Shown: positions 28,657 to 38,914, counted from the first letter of the stretch. The stretch is 64,000 bases of DNA from Paenibacillus sediminis (GCF_017873765.1 NZ_JAGGKP010000012.1:1-64000), one strand, 5' to 3'. Made by a program: numbers and translations. Notes: generated from the letters alone by a model not told the origin.

Positions 28657-30638
28657 TCGAACAACCCCTCTTCCTTATCAATTTCAGCTAGCACTTCCAA
28701 TAACTTTTGCTCGGCTTCAGCCAGTGTACAATTAAGCTGCGCAGCCGCGTTCGTTAAATGTCCGCCTCCGCCCAGACGTTCCATAACGACTTGAACGTTC
28801 ATTTTCCCTAAGGAACGAGCGCTAATACCGATCAGCCCATCCGGGCGCTGGCTTATGACAAACGACGCGTACACGTCCGTCATATTAAGAAGCGTGTCCG
28901 CAACCTGTGCAATGGTGAGTTGCGGCACTTTATGATCCGGCTCCACAACCGCAAGCGCGATATTGCCATAAATCATTTTTGTACGTTTAATAATCTCTGC
29001 TTTCTCAATGTACTCTTCCAAATCTTCCTTCAGCATACGCTGCACCAGAATTGGATCGGCGCCATTTCTTCTAAGAAAGCTGGCTGCTTCAAACGTACGA
29101 GAACCAGTATGAAGCGAAAAATGCTTCGTATCAACTGTAATTCCTGCCAATAGTGTCGTCGCTTCAAGTGCGTTTATTTTCACTTTTTCATGAATATATT
29201 GAAGCAGCTCCGTCACCAGCTCGCTGGCAGATGAAGCATAAGGCTCCATATAGACAAGTACAGCATCGTTAATAAATTCTTCGCCGCGGCGATGATGGTC
29301 AACGACTACGACCCTTGACGCCTCATGCACAAGTTTGGGCTCCATCGTCATTGAAGCTTTGTGTGTATCCACCACGACGAGCAGCGTATGTTCCGTCATC
29401 ATTTGGAACGCCTGCTCCGGTGTAACGAAACTGCTTGCTATCTGTTCTTCCTTCTCAATAAGATCTAGCATGTTCTGAATCGAAGGATTCGGTCTGTCAA
29501 GGACGATATGAGATTCTACATTATACATTTGAGCGGCCTTAACAACGCCAATGGAAGCTCCCAGTACATCCATATCCGGCATTCGGTGTCCCATCACAAT
29601 AACCCGGTCGCTCTCTTGCATCAAATCGCGCAGTGCGTGCGCAATGACCCGGGCCCGAACACGGGTCCGCTTCTCAACCGCATTCGATTTTCCTCCGTAG
29701 AAGGATAGACGCTGCCCGGCTTTTACTGCAGCCTGGTCACCGCCGCGGCCAAGCGCCATATCCAAACTGGATTGTGCGAGCTCACCAAGCTCAGTAATAC
29801 TGTCCGATCCAAAGGCAAGGCCAATACTTAGCGTGAGCGGCACTTTCAGATCAGCTGTCATCTCACGCACTTCATCCAGTATGACAAAACGGCTATGTTC
29901 GAGCTCTTTAAGCATTTTCTGATTTAACAGCATGAGATAGCGATCCGATGATAGGCGGCGTAAATAGACATTATACTGTTTACCCCACTCGATAATGCGC
30001 GTAGCTACTTTGGCAATAAGAGCCGTCCGCTGCTGATCATCCATTCCTTGTGCCGCTTCGTCTATATTATCCATCATAATGATTCCGATCGCGAGCTTCT
30101 CGTCCTCGTACTTATTACGAACAACGGCAAATTCCGTAATATCGCGGATATATATGAGCCGTTCATCATGAAGGATCGTCAGTTCAAAAGTAGAATCCCC
30201 ATGTGTAATTTCAGTAACTGTCTCTTTGCTTAGCATCTTTCCATCCCAATCACGAGAAGGAGATGGAAGCTTAGGGAACAATTCTGCGAGCGGCGTTCCG
30301 ATAAGCGACTCGGAATCGAACATATGACTTACATAGTTGTTATGCCATTCTACCGTTCTGTCTTCGCCGTAAAGCACAATCCCAAAGGGTAATGTACTAA
30401 CGACTTCACCTTCAATCCGCTGAATTCGGAATGACAAATTGACAACGTACTCCTCCAGCTCTTTACGGAACCTGCGTTCTGCTTGAACCATCGATAAGCT
30501 TACGATGCCAACTAAGAAAAGGCTTGCTGCCCCTAGTATCCAATTATACCAAGATATCAAAATGACAAGCAGCAGCAGAAGCATAACCGCCCAGACACTC
30601 TGGTAGCCGTGCCAGCGTTTTTGCAAAAATTTCGGCAT
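28653..30638 (-). CDS. gdpP: c-di-AMP phosphodiesterase GdpP
   Basis: A 661-aa membrane enzyme that hydrolyses cyclic di-AMP to pApA. Two N-terminal membrane helices (about 15-48), a PAS-like domain (about 75-170), a degenerate GGDEF domain (about 175-300) and DHH/DHHA1 domains follow. Metal residues are seen in GHRMPDMD (about 350), VVVDTHK and VVDHHRRGE, and GGGGH in the DHHA1 part ([12 protein letters not shown]). It is coupled to rplI. Confidence 0.95.
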   Translation of the reverse strand: MPKFLQKRWHGYQSVWAVMLLLLLVILISWYNWILGAASLFLVGIVSLSMVQAERRFRKELEEYVVNLSFRIQRIEGEVVSTLPFGIVLYGEDRTVEWHNNYVSHMFDSESLIGTPLAELFPKLPSPSRDWDGKMLSKETVTEITHGDSTFELTILHDERLIYIRDITEFAVVRNKYEDEKLAIGIIMMDNIDEAAQGMDDQQRTALIAKVATRIIEWGKQYNVYLRRLSSDRYLMLLNQKMLKELEHSRFVILDEVREMTADLKVPLTLSIGLAFGSDSITELGELAQSSLDMALGRGGDQAAVKAGQRLSFYGGKSNAVEKRTRVRARVIAHALRDLMQESDRVIVMGHRMPDMDVLGASIGVVKAAQMYNVESHIVLDRPNPSIQNMLDLIEKEEQIASSFVTPEQAFQMMTEHTLLVVVDTHKASMTMEPKLVHEASRVVVVDHHRRGEEFINDAVLVYMEPYASSASELVTELLQYIHEKVKINALEATTLLAGITVDTKHFSLHTGSRTFEAASFLRRNGADPILVQRMLKEDLEEYIEKAEIIKRTKMIYGNIALAVVEPDHKVPQLTIAQVADTLLNMTDVYASFVISQRPDGLIGISARSLGKMNVQVVMERLGGGGHLTNAAAQLNCTLAEAEQKLLEVLAEIDKEEGLFE

Positions 30639-30649
30639 GACTTCTCACC

Positions 30650-31594
30650 CTATCTTCTTGGTCTTGTAATCATCTCACGCATAGGAAAAGCAAGGTCCAA
30701 AATACCAATAATTCTTAACACCGGTAATAATGGATGCAGTAACGCAAGCGGAATCGCTAACAGCACAGGAATGGCCGAATTCCATTTTCTTACGTGAGCG
30801 ATGAAGAATAAGAACCCAATCGCTTGGATCGAGAAACAGACATTAATGATCGGCGTTAGATTTGCTGCAATCATGTTCACAAAATGGTTGTCTGAATCCT
30901 TAGCAATCAGTTCAAATATAAATCCAATAAAATAATACAAAATAATCGTTCTTGGAAGTCTCCAATCTTTAGCTGGCTTCAGTTTAGGCACAGAATGACC
31001 CAAGCTTTCGATCGCTGGCCTTGCAATCGCGTGCGTAATAATCGCCATAAAAAAAGAACTAATGATTAATCCGTAAGGAATCATTTGTACGGTTAGATCT
31101 GATAGTTGCTCTGTCGTTTCGGGAGTCCAGCCAAAATCGCCGGCAAGTGTACCCCCTCCCGACACACCTGACAGCGGATCTGAAGTCATATCAACGACAT
31201 TTGTGAACAAATCATGAATCGTTCCAGACAAATCGACTTGATAGACAGTGGTAATGATAAGAAGCATAATTAACGATTCCGCTAAAATAGTCACCATACC
31301 TGCCATAATCGTTTGCAGAGCTGGGGCACGTTTCTTATATAGCCTTCCCATCACAATCGCTGGAATTAAAAAATAAGTGGATAATAGTAAAATTACAGGC
31401 CCTGCAATAAGTGCAGCAGCAAGCCAAATCACGACAAGGTGCAATATAAATTGCTTCGTTGATAGCGTCGTGTAGAGCACCACAGCCGGTAACACCAAGA
31501 ATAAACCGGTAATTACGGTGAGTGGAGTTCCTAAAGAGAGCAGGAGGAGCAAATATGCAGCACTCCATGCGAGCGATGTCCAGCGCAATTTCAA
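30650..31594 (-). CDS. DUF2232 (YybS-like) multi-pass membrane protein
   Basis: A 314-aa protein with about eight hydrophobic segments and a charged C-terminus, matching the DUF2232/YybS family that lies beside gdpP in Bacillales. The start is TTG at 31594 with AGAGGTG eight bases before. It could be a transporter-like subunit; the substrate is unknown. Confidence 0.85.
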   Translation of the reverse strand: MKLRWTSLAWSAAYLLLLLSLGTPLTVITGLFLVLPAVVLYTTLSTKQFILHLVVIWLAAALIAGPVILLLSTYFLIPAIVMGRLYKKRAPALQTIMAGMVTILAESLIMLLIITTVYQVDLSGTIHDLFTNVVDMTSDPLSGVSGGGTLAGDFGWTPETTEQLSDLTVQMIPYGLIISSFFMAIITHAIARPAIESLGHSVPKLKPAKDWRLPRTIILYYFIGFIFELIAKDSDNHFVNMIAANLTPIINVCFSIQAIGFLFFIAHVRKWNSAIPVLLAIPLALLHPLLPVLRIIGILDLAFPMREMITRPRR

Positions 31595-31601
31595 AATGTT
31601 T

Positions 31602-31919
31602 TCACCTCTTACGCATATGTTCTTCTAGCGCGGAAATATCTTGGTACCAATCTTCAAGCTGGTGCCCTTCTTGTTTATGCCTTTTTAGTTTATCAATGAT
31701 GGCATCATCTAAATCGAGGTATGACACTCCGAGTCTGCGTCCTAGAATGTAACTACTTACGATTAAGCTGGCGAGACTATCTGCCACACGCCCTGTGCTG
31801 CCTTCCCACAATGCCTTGAACAATCGGGATACATGATCGACTACTTCGGTTTTGAGCCATTCAATCACTTTAGCACGTTTGGCTACATCCATTTCTTTAT
31901 GCATTTTCGGCAATGTCAC
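31602..31919 (-). CDS. MazG-like family protein
   Basis: 105 aa, all-alpha, with the short MazG-like pattern (EWLKTEVVDHVSRLFKALWEG and DLDDAIIDKLKRHK). It may hydrolyse or bind nucleotides. The GTG at 31919 lies directly behind AGGGAGA, which is close; the TTG two codons later (31913) has better spacing. The next gene starts eight bases downstream. Confidence 0.75.
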   Translation of the reverse strand: MTLPKMHKEMDVAKRAKVIEWLKTEVVDHVSRLFKALWEGSTGRVADSLASLIVSSYILGRRLGVSYLDLDDAIIDKLKRHKQEGHQLEDWYQDISALEEHMRKR

Positions 31920-31959
31920 TCTCCCTAAAAAAAGCTTTATTCTCCATTATAACATAAAT

Positions 31960-31992
31960 AAACGGCCCTCACACCAAGCGGGGACCGCACAA
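31960..31992 (-). terminator. Possible terminator of the CBS gene
   Basis: CGGTCCC and GGGCCG pair over a 12-base loop, followed by TTTATTTATG on the minus strand. Confidence 0.5.
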
Positions 31993-32006
31993 TAATAAGG
32001 CTTGAA

Positions 32007-32447
32007 TCATACATGAGCGGAGTTAGCCGATTCTGTCTGCTCGCGTGATACAAACTTCTCACAATATTCAATAATCTGACTGCGTCTCACAATACCGATA
32101 AAACGGTTCATATCATCGACGACCGGCACAAAGTTCTGAACTTTCACCAGATTAATCAGATCCTCCATATTCGCCTCAATCGACACTGGCTTTATATCCA
32201 TTTTGAGCGGCACCTCTTTTAACAAAAATTTTGAAGCGTTCTCAAAATTGACCTGACCATTAGAGTTCTTCATATACCATAATAGATCACCTTCCGTGAC
32301 CGTACCAGCGTATTGTCCTTCTTTATCCAAAATAGGTACTGCAGTGTAACGATGGTGCTCCATCCGCTCCAGTGTCTGCCTGAGCGTAGAATCCAAAGTC
32401 AAATAGGCTACTTCCTGTTTAGGCAGCAGAAAAAAAGCAATATTCAT
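32007..32447 (-). CDS. CBS-domain protein
   Basis: About 146 aa made of two CBS domains (about 8-60 and 75-130), which usually bind adenine nucleotides and regulate. The ATG at 32447 is preceded by GAGGAGG; the longer open frame to 32504 lacks a ribosome site and reads poorly. The N-terminus is NIAFFLLPKQEVAYLTLDS. It is similar in size to AcuB-like or CbpB-type proteins; a c-di-AMP-binding role is conceivable beside gdpP but not shown. Confidence 0.85.
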   Translation of the reverse strand: MNIAFFLLPKQEVAYLTLDSTLRQTLERMEHHRYTAVPILDKEGQYAGTVTEGDLLWYMKNSNGQVNFENASKFLLKEVPLKMDIKPVSIEANMEDLINLVKVQNFVPVVDDMNRFIGIVRRSQIIEYCEKFVSREQTESANSAHV

Positions 32448-32525
32448 AAAAATCCTCCTCGTCCTTTGGCAAGGTTCCCCTAAATCATACGTATTCATAC
32501 CCATTCATGTTCCATAAAATAACGC

Positions 32526-32563
32526 AAAAATCAGCAGCCGAATATAGGATGGCTACTGATTTC
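32526..32563 (-). terminator. Terminator of the opp operon
   Basis: ATCAGTAGCC and GGCTGCTGAT form a 10-bp stem with one mismatch, followed by TTTTTGCG on the minus strand, about 70 bases past oppF. Confidence 0.7.
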
Positions 32564-32632
32564 ATTGTACACATGTATGGCATGACTGTTCAAGAAACAA
32601 CCTAAGGCCATAAGAGATATTGCTCAGCTCTT

Positions 32633-33598
32633 TTATACAAGATGGCATGCTACAAAGTGATTTCCACCCATATCTCTATATTCCGGCACTTGTTCTTTAC
32701 AAAGATCTGTCGCTACCGGGCACCGAGTATGGAACTTGCAGCCCGAAGGCGGATTAGCGGGACTTGGAATATCGCCTTTGAGAACAATCCGCTCACGTTT
32801 CAGTGTCGGATCAGGAATCGGAATAGCCGATAAAAGTGCTTTTGTGTAAGGATGGAGCGGATTTCGGAAAAGCTCGTCCTTACTTCCCATTTCGACCATT
32901 GACCCTAAATACATAACGCCAATGCGGGTGCAGAGATGCTTCACAACGCTCAGATCGTGCGAGATGAACATATATGTAAGGTGCTTATCCTGCTGCAAAT
33001 CACTAAGCAGGTTAATAATTTGTGCTTGGATAGACACATCCAGCGCAGAAACGGGTTCATCCGCAACGACAAATTCCGGATTTAAAATGAGTGCGCGTGC
33101 TATACCGATCCGTTGCCGCTGTCCTCCTGAAAATTCATGAGGATAACGGTCGTAATGATAATGTGCGAGTCCGCAAATTTTAAGTGTTTCAATGACTTTA
33201 TCTTTGAGATCCTTCCGGTCGACCAATCCATGATCTAATAACGCTTCTCCTATCGCTTCCCCTACTTTAATTCGCGGATTAAGTGAGCTGTATGGGTCCT
33301 GAAATACAATTTGCATTTTAGGACGAAGTGAACGCATACTGTTTCTCGATAAGCCGTGAATATCCTGTCCCTTATAAAGAACAGTACCCGATGTTTTCTC
33401 AAGCAGACGCAAAATCGTTCGTCCAACGGTGCTTTTTCCGCAACCAGATTCACCTACTAAACCAAAAGATTCACCCCGGTGGATCTTAAATGATATATCA
33501 TCAACTGCCTTCACGTTGCCGACCGTTCTCTGAAGAACTCCGCCAGTAATGGGAAAGTATTTTTTTAAATGATCGATTTCTAATAGAGCTTGACTCAT
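32633..33598 (-). CDS. oppF: Oligopeptide ABC transporter ATP-binding protein OppF
   Basis: 321 aa. Walker A GESGCGKST, signature SGGQRQRIGIARAL, Walker B FVVADEPVSALD and the C-terminal oligo_HPY region with cysteines (CKFHTRCPVATDLC, iron-sulphur-type cluster ligand pattern) are present. Its start overlaps the oppD stop by four bases. It pairs with OppD as the motor of peptide uptake. Confidence 0.94.
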   Translation of the reverse strand: MSQALLEIDHLKKYFPITGGVLQRTVGNVKAVDDISFKIHRGESFGLVGESGCGKSTVGRTILRLLEKTSGTVLYKGQDIHGLSRNSMRSLRPKMQIVFQDPYSSLNPRIKVGEAIGEALLDHGLVDRKDLKDKVIETLKICGLAHYHYDRYPHEFSGGQRQRIGIARALILNPEFVVADEPVSALDVSIQAQIINLLSDLQQDKHLTYMFISHDLSVVKHLCTRIGVMYLGSMVEMGSKDELFRNPLHPYTKALLSAIPIPDPTLKRERIVLKGDIPSPANPPSGCKFHTRCPVATDLCKEQVPEYRDMGGNHFVACHLV

Positions 33599-34572
33599 TG
33601 TGCCTTCCCCTCCTCTTCATACAGCCAGCAAGCTACTTTATGACCGTTCACGTCTTTCCTTAGCGGAGGCTGCTTCTCACGGCAAATATTCATACAAAAA
33701 GCGCACCGTTCATGAAAGTGACAGTTATCGCCAAGTTCAATAGGGTTAGGTACCTGACCTGGTATAGAATATAATCGTTCCTGCTCTTGATTGATAATAG
33801 GTTTAGCCTTTAACAAACCTTGTGTATATGGATGTTTCGGGTTTTTATATAAATCGAGAACGTGAGCTTCTTCAATAACCTTGCCTGCATACATGACAAT
33901 AACGTAATCCGCCATCTCCGCGACAACTCCAAGGTCATGTGTAATGAGCATAATTGATGTTTTGAACTTATCTTTAATATCGCGCATTAAGTCTAAGATT
34001 TGGGCTTGGATCGTTACATCGAGCGCGGTTGTAGGTTCATCAGCAATTAACAGCTTCGGATTGCAGCTAAGTGCAATCGCAATCATAATGCGCTGGCGCA
34101 TCCCGCCGCTCAGTTCATGCGGGTAGGAATCAAAAATTTTCTCAGGTCTTGGAATGCCAACCAGACTAATTAATTCAATAGCCCGCTTCTTCGCTTCCTT
34201 CCGGTCAAGAAGCATATGGAGCATAAGCGGCTCTACAATCTGCTCACCAATCGTCAGCACGGGATTTAATGAGGACATCGGCTCCTGAAAAATAATAGAG
34301 ATGTCATTGCCCCGAATTTGGCTCATTTCTCGTTTCGAAAGCTGAAGTACATCTTTTCCTTCAAATAGAATTTTACCTTCAACTAGAGGTGTATCAATTA
34401 AGCGCATCAGCGACATCGCGGTAACGCTCTTTCCGCACCCAGATTCACCAACGACACACAGCGTCTCACCCTCCCGTATGCTAAAGGTCACATCATCAAC
34501 GGCTTTTACGGTACCAGCAGATGTATGAAAATACGTTTTTAAATTATGAAATTCCACTAGATCTTTTGCCAT
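33595..34572 (-). CDS. oppD: Oligopeptide ABC transporter ATP-binding protein OppD
   Basis: 325 aa. Walker A GESGCGKSV, signature SGGMRQRIMIAIAL, Walker B LLIADEPTTALD, and a C-terminal cysteine pattern CHFHERCAFCMNIC. Second ATPase of the heterodimeric motor, upstream of and overlapping oppF. Confidence 0.94.
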   Translation of the reverse strand: MAKDLVEFHNLKTYFHTSAGTVKAVDDVTFSIREGETLCVVGESGCGKSVTAMSLMRLIDTPLVEGKILFEGKDVLQLSKREMSQIRGNDISIIFQEPMSSLNPVLTIGEQIVEPLMLHMLLDRKEAKKRAIELISLVGIPRPEKIFDSYPHELSGGMRQRIMIAIALSCNPKLLIADEPTTALDVTIQAQILDLMRDIKDKFKTSIMLITHDLGVVAEMADYVIVMYAGKVIEEAHVLDLYKNPKHPYTQGLLKAKPIINQEQERLYSIPGQVPNPIELGDNCHFHERCAFCMNICREKQPPLRKDVNGHKVACWLYEEEGKAQ

Positions 34573-34582
34573 ATCGCATCTC

Positions 34583-35506
34583 CTACTTCTTCATTTTGGG
34601 ATCCAGCGCGTCACGAAGAGCGTCACCGATCAAGTTGATCGCTACAACAGTAATGAGAATGCATATTCCTGGTGGGATCCAAATCCACGGTCTTTTCCGA
34701 AAATCGATTAGACTGTTGGCAGCCGAAATCATATTACCCCAGGATGGAGTCGGTTGAACTACACCAAGGCCAAGAAAACTCAAAGCCGATTCCGTTATAA
34801 TAGCGCCTGCGACGGAAAGCGTAGCCCATACAATAATGATCGGAATGGTGTTTGGCAGCAGGTGACGGAATATTTTACGATGGTCACTAAGCCCGAGTGC
34901 TTCCGTTGCCTGCATGAACTCCTGCTCTCGAAGCGTAAGAATTTGGCCTCTTATAAGCCGAGAGAGATAGGGCCATTGGAGTAATCCGATGATGAGCATC
35001 AAGAAATAAATGCGATGAGATGGATCAACCTTTAAATCGGATAGGACCGCACCCAATATAATTAAAATAGGGAGCGTTGGTAATGCCATAATGATATCTG
35101 TAATCCTCATGGTAATCGTGTCGACACTCTTCTTATAAAACCCGGAGAGAGCGCCTAAGGTAGCTCCGATAACGACCGCAATCGTTGTAGCAACGACACC
35201 AACCAATAATGATATTCGTCCCGCCAGCATCATGCGTAGCAGAATATCCCTTCCAAACTTGTCAGTACCAAGCCAGTACCTAGCATTCGGTGATTGATTT
35301 TTATCCGCCAAATTATAATCGTACAAGTTATACGGTGAAAATAATGGTCCGATAAAACAAATGAGGAACATCATTATTAAAACAAAAAGCCCAATTAAAG
35401 CGAGCCTATTACGTGTAAACCTACGATAAGCAATTCTCCAAGGAGAATCTGGCTTCTGCTTTGGAACTTCGACATTCGTGTTTAAAGGTGCAGATGCTAG
35501 GGACAA
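34583..35506 (-). CDS. oppC: Peptide ABC transporter permease OppC
   Basis: 307 aa. A cytoplasmic N-terminus with an OppC_N segment is followed by six membrane helices and the EAA-type loop (EALGLSDHRKIFRHLLPN). It pairs with OppB and lies 10 bases upstream of oppD. Confidence 0.93.
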   Translation of the reverse strand: MSLASAPLNTNVEVPKQKPDSPWRIAYRRFTRNRLALIGLFVLIMMFLICFIGPLFSPYNLYDYNLADKNQSPNARYWLGTDKFGRDILLRMMLAGRISLLVGVVATTIAVVIGATLGALSGFYKKSVDTITMRITDIIMALPTLPILIILGAVLSDLKVDPSHRIYFLMLIIGLLQWPYLSRLIRGQILTLREQEFMQATEALGLSDHRKIFRHLLPNTIPIIIVWATLSVAGAIITESALSFLGLGVVQPTPSWGNMISAANSLIDFRKRPWIWIPPGICILITVVAINLIGDALRDALDPKMKK

Positions 35507-35518
35507 TTGAATCTCCTC

Positions 35519-36481
35519 CTACTTTAAGCGAATTCTTGGATCGGCCACTCCATAAAGCACGTCGGAGAGCAGATTACCGAGTAGTGTTAGAACGGCAATG
35601 AAGATTGTGAATCCAAGCATAAAAGGATAATCGCGCATATTAATCGATTCAAGATACACCTGTCCGATACCTGGCCACACGAAAACTCTCTCCAATATGA
35701 TCGCTCCGCCAAACAACGCCGGTAATTCAAATCCCAAGAGTGTAATCGCTGGGAGCAGCGCATTGCGAAGCGCATGCTTGAATATAACAGTTCGTTCCTT
35801 AAGTCCTTTGGCACGTGCAGTACGGATATAGTCTTGACGGATCACTTCGAGCATGCTCGTACGGAAATAGCGTGTCAAGCTACCTGTACTAAGCATCGTC
35901 AATACTAACGTTGGAAGGAACATATGTTTAGCCACATCAACGATGTGAGCCCAACCGTGAGCATTAATCCCAGCCGTCGTCATTCCCCCAACAGGGAACA
36001 TTTTAAATTCAAGGGCAAACAGTTTAATAAGCAGAAGACCAATGAAAAAAGAAGGAAGAGACATACAAATAAAGATGAGTAAGGTTACTATTTTATCAAA
36101 TAAGGAGTACTGGAACTTAGCTGAGAAAACTCCGGCAAACACCGCAATAAGCCAGCTTAGAACCAAAGTACAGAAAGCGATAATAAATGAATTCCATACA
36201 TAGTTATTCATCACTTTCGTAACGGGCTGCTTATGTGATAGAGAATCTCCGAGATTGCCCTTTAACATGTTGCCCGCCCAAACAAAGTATCTTTCTACTA
36301 CCGGCTTATCCAAACCGTAAATTTGCCGAAGCTGAGCAGCCTTCTCTTTAGACATATTCGGATTATTCTGGGCTGTTATATAGTCGCCTGGAACCATGGC
36401 GGAAATTGCAAACACAATAATGGATATTCCGATCAATGTCGGAATGATTTGCAGTAGCCTTCTAATCATGTACTGCCTCAT
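35519..36481 (-). CDS. oppB: Peptide ABC transporter permease OppB
   Basis: 320 aa with six membrane helices, the conserved start RQYMIRRLLQIIPTLIGIS and the EAA loop RAKGLKERTVIFKHALRN. It lies behind an intercistronic hairpin downstream of oppA and 12 bases upstream of oppC. Confidence 0.93.
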   Translation of the reverse strand: MRQYMIRRLLQIIPTLIGISIIVFAISAMVPGDYITAQNNPNMSKEKAAQLRQIYGLDKPVVERYFVWAGNMLKGNLGDSLSHKQPVTKVMNNYVWNSFIIAFCTLVLSWLIAVFAGVFSAKFQYSLFDKIVTLLIFICMSLPSFFIGLLLIKLFALEFKMFPVGGMTTAGINAHGWAHIVDVAKHMFLPTLVLTMLSTGSLTRYFRTSMLEVIRQDYIRTARAKGLKERTVIFKHALRNALLPAITLLGFELPALFGGAIILERVFVWPGIGQVYLESINMRDYPFMLGFTIFIAVLTLLGNLLSDVLYGVADPRIRLK

Positions 36482-36505
36482 ACTATTCCTCCCGCCTTAT
36501 AGTTG

Positions 36506-36535
36506 ATATGCTCAGCCCTTCCGGGCTGAGCATAT
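36506..36535 (-). repeat. Strong hairpin between oppA and oppB
   Basis: A perfect 13-bp stem (ATATGCTCAGCCC / GGGCTGAGCATAT) with a 4-base loop, 14 bases past the oppA stop and without a T-run. It probably protects the 3' end of oppA mRNA or partly terminates, so that more binding protein than permease is made (inferred). Confidence 0.75.
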
Positions 36536-36548
36536 AGTTCATGCTGAT

Positions 36549-38315
36549 TTATTCAAGTTCAGCTGTGTAAAGCGAATAAATGAAGTCTTTGTATGGAGTA
36601 ATTTCTAGGCCGTTAACTCTACCGTTAATTGCCCACATATCTCTTCTTTGGTACATGAAGATGGCTGGCAAATCTTTGTTCAATTCTTGATACAATGCTT
36701 TGTAGTCTTCTTTACGTTTATCGAAGTTGAGTTCCTTCTTACCTTTGTCAGACCACTCATCAACTGTTTTGTTGGAGTAGCCCACGTCATTTTGTGCGCC
36801 TTTTGTAATATATACTGTGCTGTCCGGATCTGGGGTTAATCCCCATGCCGCGAAGAACATATCAAAATCGCCTTTGTCCTTCTTATCCATGATGGCGTTG
36901 AAATCGAGCGTTTCAGCAGCAATATCGATACCAAGTTCTTTATAGTTCTTCGTCATGATTGGCAACAGCGCATCTACGACCGGGTTATCCGCTGTAGCTG
37001 AGAAATTGATTTTGAACTTCTCTCCATCTTTCTCGCGAATGCCGTCAGCACCCACTTTCCAGCCAGCATCATCCAGAAGTTTCTTCGCAGTGTCCATATT
37101 GAAATCATATGGTTCAATTCCTTCATTTGTATATGCCCATGACACTTTAGACTGAGGAATGTTAATGACGTCGGCAAATTTACCGTATACGCCTTCCACA
37201 ATTTCTTTACGGTTCAAACCATATACCAAGGCTTGACGAACTTTTTGATCTTGGAATTTCTTCTCTTTAAAGTTGAATGCAACATATCCATACCCGTTTG
37301 TTGGGAAGATGTTAACGTCAAGGAAACCCATTCCTTGTAATTCATCTACGTTGTCCTGGTTAACCGTAACATGGTCCATATCAATTTCACCGGACTGCAG
37401 CATGGCAAGTTTCGTTTCGTCGGTCGTCGCTTTATAGATCAGATTTTTGATCTTAGGCGCTCCTTTAAAATAGTTCGGATTTGCTTCCAAATCAGCTTCT
37501 TGCCCTGGAGTAAAGCTCTTTAAGATGTATGGTCCGCTTCCAAGCGGCTTGTCGTGCAATGCTTTGATATACTCAAGATCGCCTTGTTTATAACCTTTAC
37601 CATAGTAAGCTTCCGGAATAAACGGAACCGTTCCAAGTGTGTCCCTCGTGTATGCAGTAGGTTCAGTCACTTCGATTTCTATCGTGTTATCATCGATAAT
37701 TTTAATGCCTGAAATATCTTTAGCTTTGCCATCGTGATAATCTTGTCCCCCTTTGACTTTGAAAGAGAGTATATCAATTGGTCCATCGTAGCTTGCGTCA
37801 TGCAATACTTTCAACGCAAAGGCGTAGTCCTTAACAGTGACTGGCGAGCCATCTGTATATTTCACGCCTGGTTTCAGATGGAATGTATATTTCAGTCCAT
37901 CTGGGGATACATCTATGCTGTCAGCAAGGCTGTTCTCATAAGTACCGTCACCTTTGACTTGTAAGAAGTAGTCAAATATAACGTCAAAAACATATTTGTC
38001 ATACGTTGTCTCGCCATAAAGTGGATTAAATACCCCTTTAGGCGATGTCATACCTACAATTAAAGTATCCTTGCGGTTTGCAGCAGGCGCTGGATTCAAA
38101 GACATATCAGCTGCCTCATACAATCCTTCACTTCCTGCTGGAGTTGCTTCCTTAGCAGGTTCTGGTTGTGGTGTAGTCTCATCTGCTGGTTTAGCAGGTT
38201 CTGTCACCGTCTCCCCTGTAGTCGCTGGTTCGGCTGTCTTTGAACCGCCGCAAGCTGCGAGCACGCTGAAGGACAGCAACATCATGACTAGCAATAACGA
38301 CATTCTCTTTCTCAT
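36549..38315 (-). CDS. oppA: Oligopeptide-binding lipoprotein OppA
   Basis: A 588-aa extracellular solute-binding protein of family 5. The signal peptide with lipobox LAAC (Cys22) is followed by a Thr/Pro/Glu-rich linker (about 25-65) and the SBP_bac_5 fold. AAGGAGGG lies five bases before the ATG. It is the first gene of the operon and captures peptides for OppBCDF; in spore formers such systems may also import signalling peptides. Confidence 0.93.
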   Translation of the reverse strand: MRKRMSLLLVMMLLSFSVLAACGGSKTAEPATTGETVTEPAKPADETTPQPEPAKEATPAGSEGLYEAADMSLNPAPAANRKDTLIVGMTSPKGVFNPLYGETTYDKYVFDVIFDYFLQVKGDGTYENSLADSIDVSPDGLKYTFHLKPGVKYTDGSPVTVKDYAFALKVLHDASYDGPIDILSFKVKGGQDYHDGKAKDISGIKIIDDNTIEIEVTEPTAYTRDTLGTVPFIPEAYYGKGYKQGDLEYIKALHDKPLGSGPYILKSFTPGQEADLEANPNYFKGAPKIKNLIYKATTDETKLAMLQSGEIDMDHVTVNQDNVDELQGMGFLDVNIFPTNGYGYVAFNFKEKKFQDQKVRQALVYGLNRKEIVEGVYGKFADVINIPQSKVSWAYTNEGIEPYDFNMDTAKKLLDDAGWKVGADGIREKDGEKFKINFSATADNPVVDALLPIMTKNYKELGIDIAAETLDFNAIMDKKDKGDFDMFFAAWGLTPDPDSTVYITKGAQNDVGYSNKTVDEWSDKGKKELNFDKRKEDYKALYQELNKDLPAIFMYQRRDMWAINGRVNGLEITPYKDFIYSLYTAELE

Positions 38316-38651
38316 GCAAACCCTCCTTAGAATTTTTGATAAAGCTTATAAATTATTAGGATAATAAAAAAATTATCCATAAATAATTATCTTATTAGCA
38401 GCTTTCAAATCTGGTAGGAAGTTGCCGCGGATACCGCGTCTTAATGACTGAGAAATTATGTAGTTCATTCTTATTAAAAAAAAATAATATTCAAAAATGT
38501 TAATGTTGAGTAAATTAATGTAAATAATAGGCGATAATTTAACACAGGTCAATACAAATTTTGAAATTTATAACAAAAATAATGCTTCGTTCAAAAATGA
38601 TGAATTAGTGTAAGAATAAACGATATAAATTAACTTTTATGGAGAGAATTC

Positions 38652-38693
38652 ATGAAGGAAATTAACTTTTTAATAGGAGCTCAGTGCAGATAA
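38652..38693 (+). CDS. 13-aa ORF with ribosome site (doubtful)
   Basis: GGAGAG lies six bases before an ATG opening MKEINFLIGAQCR and then TAA. It may be chance in AT-rich DNA. A short peptide next to a peptide transporter is worth a note, but there is no export signal. Confidence 0.15.
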   Translation: MKEINFLIGAQCR

Positions 38694-38706
38694 AAAGCAT
38701 TTAAAT

Positions 38707-38720
38707 TCAAAACGCTTACA
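38707..38720. promoter_or_regulatory. cre-like site (possible CcpA binding)
   Basis: TCAAAACGCTTACA matches the cre consensus TGWAANCGNTNWCA at every fixed position but the second. It is about 390 bases from oppA, so the target gene is uncertain. Confidence 0.35.
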
Positions 38721-38869
38721 TATATTATGTATTTATATCCTAATATTGTAAATATCTTTTTTTCATATTTTATGTTGCGCAGGTCACTCATAGAATCACA
38801 ATACAAAATCTGCAACACCAAGTGATATAGAGTCTAGTGATTTTTATGCACATGTGTACATAGGAAAAA

Positions 38870-38898
38870 CAAAAAGACAGCTGGTTTCCCAGCTGCCT
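38870..38898 (-). terminator. Terminator of the rpsF-ssb-rpsR operon
   Basis: GGCAGCTGG-GAAA-CCAGCTGTC stem with a GNRA-type loop, followed by TTTTTGTTTTT on the minus strand. Confidence 0.9.
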
Positions 38899-38914
38899 CT
38901 CTTCTATTTCAACC

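Larger units (their letters stand above)
38316..38869. other. Long AT-rich region upstream of oppA
   Basis: No gene longer than a few codons is visible. It holds the oppA regulatory region, a possible cre (CcpA) site at 38707 and a 13-codon ORF on the plus strand at 38652. I cannot pick out a certain promoter; several TATA-like and T-rich stretches are present. Confidence 0.5.

Noticed and set aside
38652-38693. Signalling peptide next to the Opp transporter
   Set aside because: The 13-codon frame has no export signal and lies in AT-rich DNA. It is kept only as a low-confidence note.
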